The position numbers and the translations under genes were made by a program. 64,000 nt of DNA from Chenopodium formosanum. Lineage: Eukaryota > Streptophyta > Magnoliopsida > Caryophyllales > Amaranthaceae. Location of the stretch: the NCBI GenBank assembly GCA_024500155.1, contig CM044877.1, positions 26,045,501-26,109,500 of the forward strand, written 5' to 3'. Of the stretch, positions 55,794-64,000 are shown one piece after another (position 1 is the first letter of the stretch; each line of letters starts with the position of its first letter). The notes under the pieces were generated by a model. That model saw nothing but the letters and a program-made list of their open reading frames with translations. It was not told the origin of the DNA and did no database searches.

Positions 55794-57190
55794 ATCATGT
55801 TAAAGCATAATCATAATCATATTTATAATCATAACTATAAATATTAATAATTAAAATAATCATGTTAAAGCATAATAAAAGCAAGATCCTAGTCATGATA
55901 CTAACAAGATTAATAACAAATCCTAGCATGTCACTAAACAATAAAAATCAAAGCTTTAACCCTAACATGATACTAACAATCATAAATATTAGGAAGAACA
56001 TAAAAGGCATCATAAAAATCACATTTAATATTAAAGTTACCCTAGACATGATACTAGGAATATCATAATAACAACCTAAACATGATTTCTACATCATAAC
56101 ATCAATAAAAACCATTAAAAAACTTACTTGGATGCCTCGTATCTCTTTCTAATAACAAAATACACACGTTAGTAACTTCAAGGAAAATAATAAACAAAAT
56201 AATTAAACTAAATAATTGAAAGAGAGATTTGGGACCAAACCCTCAGAAATTAAACCTTTCACGTCTAGGGCGAAGGCAACTTCGAATATGGCTAGGTGTA
56301 TCTAGATCTAATGAATGCGGAATTTTGTATGTAAAAGGCTAGATTGGAAAAAAAAAAGAGAGAATAAAGAAAATCTTGATGAGAGTTGAATTGATGAATG
56401 AAAATTGGTTGTAGATGAAAACTGGTTATCGAAAACGGAGTTTTTAGCACGTTATTTATAGAAAAAATCAGCCAAAAAGATAAAATATCAAAACAGAGTT
56501 CCGGCGCAGATAAAAACTAATTAGCGCCAACGCTGTCCATTGGCGCTCGACGCCAACATTAGCGCCACGCTAATGCTAGCACCAGGCGCCAAGCGCTACA
56601 GCTGGCGTTTGACGCTGATTCAGAAATTCACGCGTTTTCTTAAAATCAGATTAAAATTGCCGTACAGGAGGATAAAATCGTATCTTTCCTCAAAAAATGT
56701 TCTTTGATTTTAATTAAAACTCTAAAAAGTCAACAAAAGTCAATTTATCAATGCTAATTGAATTAGGAATGAAAAGAACCTTCTAGAAGAATCTAGAAGA
56801 CTAAAACCTTTCCTAATTGCATTAGGAATGATAAATCTATTAGCCCCTCTACTAGATCATTGGGCCGCATATAAGGCTCAAACCGGGCCTAGTTTAGTAA
56901 ATTGGCCATAACTTCCTCAATATTCATCGGAATTGGGCTTATAATATATCGTTGGAAAGCTCTTGTCAAGCCCCATCCAAGTACACTACTATTGGTCCCA
57001 TTCATGGACCAACCAAACTGGATTGGATGTTTTCTTAAAATAAGTTTTCAAAAACAGAGAGAAGAGAAAAGAAATTAAAACTATCCGCAACACTAGACTT
57101 TCCACACTTTCACTTCATTCGATTATGATTTGACGCGAAAGGTACTCATCACTGGGTTTGGTTTTGGGGAGACACAAATGGGTGTCTACA
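55794..57190 (-). repeat. Inverted, 3'-truncated LTR fragment
   Basis: The minus strand begins with the authentic LTR start TGTAGACACCC at 57190. It runs about 1.4 kb through U3, the TATA region and part of U5, then stops at a junction near 55794. There CATGTTAAAGCATAAT is present twice (near 55797 and 55861). The rest of that LTR and any internal region are absent. Confidence 0.8.
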
Positions 57191-57453
57191 GATATTAATC
57201 CTCCAACTTAGTTCTTAAGAAAATATATACATTATTTTCGCCAAAAATATGCACCTTTTTTTTTTATTTTTTTATTTTTCCTCTTTAAAACCGTAAAGTC
57301 AAGGTCGATTTAAGTATAGTAATCAAAACGCAAAATGGTTTAAATTAGAGCGCGTGGTCAAGAAAGGAAAGGCGGTTAATCAAAGACAACCTTTTCGTAC
57401 AAGTCCAACTTTTTGACAAACCCATTGCTCGTAAGAGGAAAGCTAGGACAGTA

Positions 57454-58880
57454 ATGGCAACACAAGAAGAAGTCAATGAGCTTAGGAACCAACTGGTTAC
57501 CGTGACTGAGGCACTGAAGCTCTTAACACTTAAGATTGATGATCCTGTGAAGCAACAACAGATGGACCTCATGCAAGAGAGTCTAAGCAAGCTATCTAGC
57601 GACTACAAGTTTCAAGGGATTAGTTCACAAGGGGTCTCGGTGGACAAAGATCTTCTTCCGCAGAAGTTCAATGCCAACAACATCTCGAAATTCAAAGCAA
57701 CCGATAATCCTTATTTTCATTTAAGAGCCTTCGAAACAATAATGAGTATTAATGGTATCGACAAGAAGGTTTTCCCCTCTCTGTTCTCACTATCTCTCGA
57801 GACCGTTTGCCAACAATGGTTCCTCTCCCTTGAGAAAGAAAAGACCTCCACCTGGGAGTCCATAGCAAACGCTTTCGTTGATAGATACAAATGCAACATT
57901 CAAGTTGAGACTGACCATAGGGAACTTGAAATCCTCAAGCAGAAGGAGAGCGAAGGCTTCACCTCCTTCTTTAACAAATGGAGTGAAAAAGATGATTGAG
58001 GTGCCGAGTGAAAAAGAGTCTGTAAGGTTGTTCATCAAAAACCTTCAAGAAAAATACTCCAAGCATCTCAAGTATCAAAATAATCTCCATACCTTCAAGG
58101 CTGTCTACGACATTGGAATCAATATTGAAGACGACCTGGCTAAGTTAAAAGCTGCCAACAATAACTCCAACAGTGGCTGGAAAGGAAAGAAGAACGACAA
58201 TCCTTCTTCTTCCAAAACCACCCACTCAAACAACGTTAGCACTTTTAACCTAGGTGAAGTCCTTTCTATGAATAATCAAGGACAAAAAAAACCATTTAGG
58301 AGGAACTTTACTCCTATTGGCATGAGTTATGACACCGCATTTGATCGATTAAATGCAAAAGGTCTTATAACTCCCATTGGACCATTTGGGCACCCACCAG
58401 TCGAAAAGAGGTCGGCTAACTGGAACCCCAATGCACCATGCAAGTATCACCAAGGTAGGGGCCATCTCACCGAGAACTGTTGGAAAACGAGCTGCCATTG
58501 CCCCCTGCCAGTAAAAAGCCAAGTATTGATAATGCGCCTCTCGCTCCTTCCTTGGCTATCTCTGATGAGGAAAACAAGGTTGACCCCTCGTCTCTCATCA
58601 AACCTATTAAAGAAATCCATGCCAACGAAGAAGAGGAGGAGATTTTTTTCGACGCTATGGATAACCTTCTAGAACCAGCAAGTAAAGAAGACATACAATC
58701 GCTCACACTGTCTATGATGAAAGGATCGCATTTGTTACGTGAAACTCTCAAGGCTATAAAGGAACTTCAGAAGAAATATGACGAGGTTCCACTCCTGAAA
58801 GATGAACCTAAGAGAGAATTCACACCCATGGGAACGACTTATGAGGCAAAGCGTTTTCCTTTACAAGTCACCGAAAAACC
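57454..58880 (+). pseudogene. Gag of the second Gypsy element, frameshifted and cut off
   Basis: Starts MATQEEVNELRNQLVT and stays open past the two early stops seen in the copy at 29659. The frame is lost near 57990 by a deletion and resumes as IEVPSEKESVRLFIKNLQEK. A second break follows the zinc-knuckle-like CKYHQGRGHLTENCW near 58480. The last residues FPLQVTEKP abut the inverted LTR at 58881. Confidence 0.85.
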
Positions 58881-61527
58881 TGTAGGGAATAAATTCAAGC
58901 CTTAATCCCACTAGCTCGAACCCCACTGTGATCATACACTAAAGTACGGTGGCGTCCAAAAGGGAAGAAGGTAGAGCAAAAGAGTCGCCAACAAGTTTTT
59001 TTTTAGGAACTTGTAAACCGTTCACAAGGTGAAGGTTACACCCCTTAACGATCCAATAGATCGTCAACTCCATAAGGTCTAGAACCAAATAAGGGTTCAG
59101 GGATGATGGTACAAATCTAACCTAAAAGTGATTGAACCTGCCCTAATAATAGGCCTCTACTTTATTCTGATCGTATTCATGTGCGCTTTCCGACTAACAT
59201 GCAATCACTAGGATTACCCCTAAACCTGTTTATCTATATTGGTTGAATATAATGCACAAACAAATCTATTATTGGCGATCACTTGAAATTATAATCAAAT
59301 TAACCCTAAACGAGATTATTAATTATCCTATTAAGCGTGATTACAAGTATAAATTTCTTTTAAACATTCATAAAAGGCGTGATCAAGCAATAAAAAATAA
59401 ATATCAAGCAACATAATAAATAATCAATATCATGAATAATAATTAATAATCATATCATAATAATAATCATAATCATAATAATAATAATCATAATCATCAT
59501 AAATAAAATAATCATCATCAAAATAATAATAAATTATAATAATTATAATCATAATCATGTTCATGTTAATATTAAAGCATAATAATAATAGCAAGATCCT
59601 AGGCATGATACTAGGGATGGCAACGGGTCGGATCTAGACCGGGTCCGGATGGACCCAGATCCAGATCCGTTTTTGTATATAGGATCAAGATCCGACCCGG
59701 ATCCGTCGGGTCTAGAAAATGAAGACTCGGATCCGGATCCGTCGGGTCCAATGGATCCGGGTCCAATATAATTTGTCTAATTTTTTGCAATAAATGTAAT
59801 GTTCGGGTCAAAAAAATTATTTAAAACTTACGTTGTTGGTTATTAAGTTCAACCCAAAATTAACCTATTTATACACTCATATTTTGAATTAAAATTATAA
59901 ACAACAAAAAAATACGATGTTTTATATGAGCTAGTGAAAAAACAACGATCATGTATGTAATATGAGCATCCAAAATTCAATTCTTGAAAGGGTTAATCTT
60001 TATCATTACTAAATCAACATTTTTAATAAAGAAACAAACAATTTTAGTTTTTTCTAATAGGAAAAATAAAAAAAAACGGGTCCACGGATCTGGATCCGGG
60101 TCTAGGACCCAGATCCAGATCCGTTTTTGTCAGCAGGACTTGGATCCGACCCGGATCCGTCGGGTCCAAAATTTGAAGACCCAGATCCGTGAAAAACGGA
60201 TCTGGATCCACGGATCTGGGTCGGGCCCAGATCCATTGCCATCCCTACATGATACTAACAAGATTAATAACAAACCCTAGCATGTCACTAAGATATAAAA
60301 ATCAAATCTTTAACCCTAACATGATACCAACATGAATAAATATTAGGAAGAACATAAGAAGCATCGCAGGAATCATAATAAACATATTTGATATTATAAC
60401 CTTTTCCCTAAACATGATACTAGGAATCATAATAACAATTTAAACATGATTTCTACATCATAATATCAATAAAAACCATTAAAGTACTTACTTTGATGCC
60501 TCGTACCTCTCTCTAATAACAAAATACACACGTTAGTAACTTCAAGGAAAATAATAATCAAAACAATTAAATTAAATAATTGAAAGAGAGATTTGGGACC
60601 AAATCCTCAGAAATTAAACCTTTCACGTCTAGGGCGAAGGCAACTTCGAATATGGCTAGGTGTTTCTAGATCTTGTGAATGCGGAATTTTGTATGAGAAA
60701 ACAAAGTTTGGAAGAAAGAATGAAAGAGATGAATGAATTAAAGAATGCAAATGAAAACTTGTGAATGAGGAGAATTGGTGAATGAAAACGGAGTTTTTAA
60801 TACGATATTTATAGAGAAAATTAGCCAAAAAGATATAATAAACAAAACAGAGTCTGACGCACAGAAAACAGAGCTGGCGCCACCCTTGGCTAACTGGCGC
60901 CAGGCACCAACACTAGCACCAGGCGCCAATGGCTATCGCCAGGCGCCAAGGCCTGGGGTTAGGCACCAAGCTTATTTCAAACGCGTTTTCGAAAATCAGA
61001 TAAGTTTACCGTACTGGAGGATAAAATCATATAATTTCCTCGAAAATGCTATTTGATTTTAATTAAAACTCTGAAAAGTCAAAAGTCAATTTATCAATGC
61101 TAATTGAATTAGGAATGAAAAGAACCTTCTAGAAGACTAAAACCATTCCTAATTGCATTAGGAATGATAAATCATATTAGGCCCTCCCCAAGATCATTGG
61201 GCCGCATATAAGGCTCAAACCGGGCCCAGTTTAGTAAATTGGCCATAATTTCCTCAATATTCATCGGAATTGGGCTTATAATATATCGTTGGAAAACTCT
61301 TGTCAAGCCCCATCCAACTACACTACTATTGGAACCATATCATAGACCAACCAAAATAGATTGGCTGTTTTCTTAAAATAAGTTTTCAAAAATAGAGAGA
61401 AGAGAAAAGAATTAAAACTATCCGCAACACTAGACTTTCCACACTTTCACTTCATTCGATTATGATTCGACGCGAAAGGTACTCATCACTGGGTTTGGTT
61501 TTAGGGAGACACAAATGGGTGTCTACA
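58881..61527 (-). repeat. 3' LTR of the third Gypsy element
   Basis: Minus strand from TGTAGACACCC at 61527 to CCCTACA at 58881. About 2.0 kb without the MITE. It keeps the GGCGCC cluster (60876-60945) and the TATA box (complement of TATTTATAG near 60807). Confidence 0.92.
59612..60247. mobile_element. hAT-type MITE, 636 bp, TSD CATGATAC
   Basis: CATGATAC flanks the element at 59604-59611 and 60248-60255. The ends are TAGGGATGGCAACGGGTC and, on the complement, TAGGGATGGCAATGGATC. Both ends carry arrays of GGATCC, GGGTCC and CCGGAT motifs, typical subterminal repeats. The middle is AT-rich. The Asp/Pro-rich frame at the left end is read from these repeats and is not a gene. Confidence 0.9.
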
Positions 61528-61543
61528 GAAGCCCCCACTTTGA

Positions 61544-62480
61544 CTGAGTTTGGAGAAACGCAAGTTTCGAAAACGAAAGTCAAAGTATCGATAGGGACGG
61601 AGAATGATTCAGAACGTTCTGCGATCCTAAATCACTCTTGTAACGCCGATACCTGCAAAACTAGCGTTAGTTAAACAGATATAAGAGTTAAGAAACGCGT
61701 ATCTTGCACCGTCGAGCACACGTCTCTGAAAGTAACCGATTGTTGCCGCTTTACTGTTGTTTTGATGACCTCCTACAAGCTAGAGAATGCCATCCCACTT
61801 GAAAACCGCTACGCCTGTAACTGCTTCCAAATTGGAAGATTGCTTCACCTGAAACGATCCTCCTCCGCTATGATAATATTCCACGTCCAAGGGAATACCA
61901 TCCAAGATTGCTTCTCTCGAAACAATCCTCATCCGTATTGATAATATTCCACGTCCAAGGGAATACCATCGAAGATTGCTTTTCTTGAAACAAATCTACA
62001 TCCGCATTATGACCATCTTCCATGCCTAAGGGAATATGATTGAAGACAACTTCGCCCGAAATTACCTCCAGTTGTTTGTGACAACTCTCCGCAAGCTAGG
62101 GAATGCCGTCGATAATATCCTCACTTGAAGTCATCCTCATTTGATGCGATAATTTTCCAAAGGAAATTACCGAAGATCCACGCCTGTCGATCTTTAAAAG
62201 TTCGCCTGAACTTTGCTTCCGCTATGCCTGTACGTCGGCGCTTCTGTTGCTTTGAACCTGTATGTCGGTGCTCTTTTGCTTTTGAACCTATATGTCGGTG
62301 CTTTTTGCTAACGAGCCAATGCTTAGGCGCTTTAAGCTGAGTGAGACGATCTCTTATCAGGTCGATCACTTTATGTAATCAAGCCGATTACTAAATCATG
62401 TCAAATTGCTTAGAGGGGCTAACTGGCGTACCAAGGAACCCAAAAAATATGTTGCAGAAAGCTTGTATAACCTCAACAGG
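61544..62480. repeat. Tandem-repeat region of the third Gypsy element
   Basis: Inverted homolog of 43560-44476. It has the 68-bp-type units (GGGAATACCATC.AAGATTGCTT) from about 61830 to 62130 and the 30-bp-type units at about 62215-62310. No gene is present. Confidence 0.65.
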
Positions 62481-62489
62481 TGGCTGGGT

Positions 62490-62620
62490 GCTCTGGCGCA
62501 ACTGAAAAAACATCAGCGCCACCTATTTAGCTTCAGCGCCAGGCGCCAAGCCTAATTTGTGATGCCAATGCATAGGGCTTGGCGCCAGCATGGGGATTTC
62601 CTTAAATACCCCTTTTCTCT
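62490..62620 (+). promoter_or_regulatory. Promoter region of the second PMD gene copy
   Basis: GCGCC and GGCGCC motifs at 62493-62588 precede TTAAATACC near 62602. The order is the same as in the copy at 43405-43560. Confidence 0.5.
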
Positions 62621-63230
62621 TCATTTTGTTGGCTGCTCGTCGCGATTTTGCTCGAAAAAGGTCCGAAAACTTCAATAGCTCGGTTCTTGCTCGTTTCTCA
62701 ACCGAATTCGCTCAAATTTGTTGCAAATCAAAGCTCTTTTCATCTATTTTCCTGATCTATGTAAGTTTTCTTCAAACTCACATTAGTTTATATGAATTCT
62801 TGGCATGTTTATTTACGAATTTCATGAAAATTCGAAACTTATAATGCTCAATTTGCTTTGTTTGTCAAGTTTTATGCCATGAAATTGCTTGATTATATTT
62901 GTATATTGCCTTGGGAGTAATTTGAGACTTGTTTGACTCAATTTGGTGGAGAAATGAGCAATTTGCCATTGTTGGACCTCTTAAGGTCGTGAAGAACAAT
63001 GTGACTTGTTCTTGACGTTTTTGCTAGAAATTCTTGTTCAATTTGTCACAATAATCACTATAGTGTTGCAAGAAATTGTTTGATTGCTTGAAAAATGCTG
63101 TTATGCTCAATTCGAATTTGTGCTCTATTTTAGTACTACGTACTTTGTTTTTGTGAACATAGTATCATGCGGCTAGGCGAACATTAGATACTATAGAACC
63201 TTAATTTATGACGATTTTGCACAATGTAGC

Positions 63231-64000
63231 ATGGCTAGACAGCGAGGCTCGGGTTCACGGTCCCGAAACACTAGACGGGAGCATGAGCCCGTGGAGGACG
63301 GCGCCGAGGCGTCCACTTCGCTTGGTCGACTTCCGGAGTGGGATGAGCGGACCCTGTTCTTCGCCCCTGTCTACCACATTTCTAAGAGGGTGAGACGGGG
63401 CATCGCGCCCGGGAGGACGCGACATTACGGCTCCGGTTGTGATGGTTTAGGCGATTTGTACATGATGTTCATCGCCAGGGATCTTGAGACGAGGCTCTTA
63501 TGGGAGTCTTGCGGACTAGCTACTCTGTTCGAGACCTCCGAGGCTATGATTGCCTCCAGCGGGGGTCACCATGTAGTGCGCGCTTTGGTGGAGTTCTTCT
63601 GGGACACCACCAACACCTTTCGTTTCCCCTAGGGCGAGATGATGATCACCCCTACGGACTTCAGTCTCATCACAGGACTGGATTTCACTTCTGTGCCACT
63701 GCCGTTTGACAGTGGAATCGACGTCTTTTCTTCAGAGGTCGAGGAGCTGTTAGGGCCGGTCACTATTCGGGCCCGAGCTAAGGTCGAGACGACTCAGTTT
63801 AGCGCTAGGGGAATTCGCCGCTCGACACTGGCAGCGGCTCTTGATGACGATGCGACCACTCGAGAGCAGCGGGGTGCGCATCTTTGCGCTGATGTTTTTG
63901 TCAGGGACATTCTCCCCTGACAAAGGTAGTAGGGCGTTGCTTTACTATCTTCCTGCTGTCCGTGATCTTCACCGGATCGGGACTTATGACTGGGCCAGCG
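63231..64000 (+). pseudogene. Second copy of the PMD gene, exon 1, decayed and cut by the window edge
   Basis: ATG 63231 opens MARQRGSGSRSRNTRREHEP, closely matching antisense gene 1 in the large Gypsy element. A TAG at 63630-63632 replaces the Trp of the conserved FPWGEM motif. A one-base shift near 63872 changes the frame before the window ends. Unlike the other copy it has no LTR at the SGI/DVF junction (about 63720), which fixes the ancestral sequence at that site. The expected second exon lies beyond 64000. Confidence 0.88.

Larger units (their letters stand above)
52839..58880 (+). mobile_element. Second Tat-type Gypsy element, truncated and interrupted
   Basis: 5' LTR 52839-54723, primer site and leader to about 55793, an inverted LTR fragment (55794-57190), then leader and gag up to 58880. 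There the third, inverted element is inserted. CACAT precedes the 5' LTR, and the matching TSD and the 3' half are not in the window. Compared with 25998-46419, about 335 bp of leader are missing where the inverted fragment sits. Confidence 0.8.
58881..64000 (-). mobile_element. Third Tat-type Gypsy element, inverted, 3' half only in window
   Basis: The 3' LTR is 58881-61527 (including a 636-bp hAT MITE). The polypurine tract complement follows at 61528-61543, then the tandem-repeat region, then the PMD gene running on the plus strand, antisense to the element. The element is inserted in the gag of the second Gypsy element. Its 5' part lies beyond position 64000. Confidence 0.88.

Noticed and set aside
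59611..60280. Asp/Pro-rich and Gly/Ser-rich frames near the hAT MITE
   Set aside because: They translate the GGATCC/GGGTCC subterminal repeats of the MITE.
1..64000. CRISPR array, operon or bacterial genes
   Set aside because: Spliced genes and plant transposons throughout. The regular repeats seen are tandem or LTR repeats without spacer structure.

Overview
The window is nuclear DNA of a flowering plant, most likely a dicot. The evidence is a split host gene with GT-AG introns and a dense nest of plant transposable elements (Copia, Tat-lineage Gypsy, MULE, hAT, Stowaway-like, CACTA, Helitron, SINE). The species cannot be fixed from the sequence. Caryophyllales is a weak guess.

Region 1 (1-14760, minus strand) is one host gene. 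It is a WD40-repeat protein of the WDR75/UTP17/NAN1 type (small-subunit rRNA processing, nucleolus). Fourteen exons (about 670 codons) can be placed and every reading-frame phase joins. The 3' end lies outside the window. Its introns carry a hAT MITE, Stowaway-like MITEs, tandem duplications, a possible LTR remnant and four tiny poly(T) insertions flanked by target-site duplications (TSDs).

Region 2 (about 14.9-25.3 kb) is a transposon nest. A MULE-like element (about 14906-21982) holds a small MITE and a complete 5.7-kb Ty1/Copia element (TSD GATTA). After it come a 613-bp fold-back MULE (9-bp TSD), a run of Helitron-like units, one of them split by a 1066-bp MULE (9-bp TSD), and an RNase H-like retroelement fragment.

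Region 3 (25998-46419) is one complete, 20.4-kb Tat-lineage Ty3/Gypsy element (LTRs about 1.95 kb, TSD CTTGC). Its sense gag-pol is broken by stops and frameshifts. Between pol and the 3' LTR it carries two antisense, intron-containing genes. One is a six-exon plant-mobile-domain (PMD) gene, interrupted by a 1209-bp solo LTR and two stop codons. The other is an intact two-exon PMD-like gene of 472 codons. Clusters of the palindrome GGCGCC lie upstream of the TATA boxes of the LTR and of the two-exon gene and next to the likely promoter of the six-exon gene. I consider this cassette the most interesting system in the window.

Region 4 (46.4-64.0 kb) is repeat-derived DNA. It has a Stowaway-like MITE split by a SINE, a second SINE, a CACTA end, a solo LTR of a related family (TSD CCACC) and a second Tat element (52839 onward). 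An inverted LTR fragment sits inside the leader of that second element. Its gag is cut by a third Tat element in the opposite orientation (58881 to the window edge). The third element's 3' LTR holds a hAT MITE, and its own copy of the PMD gene is decayed.
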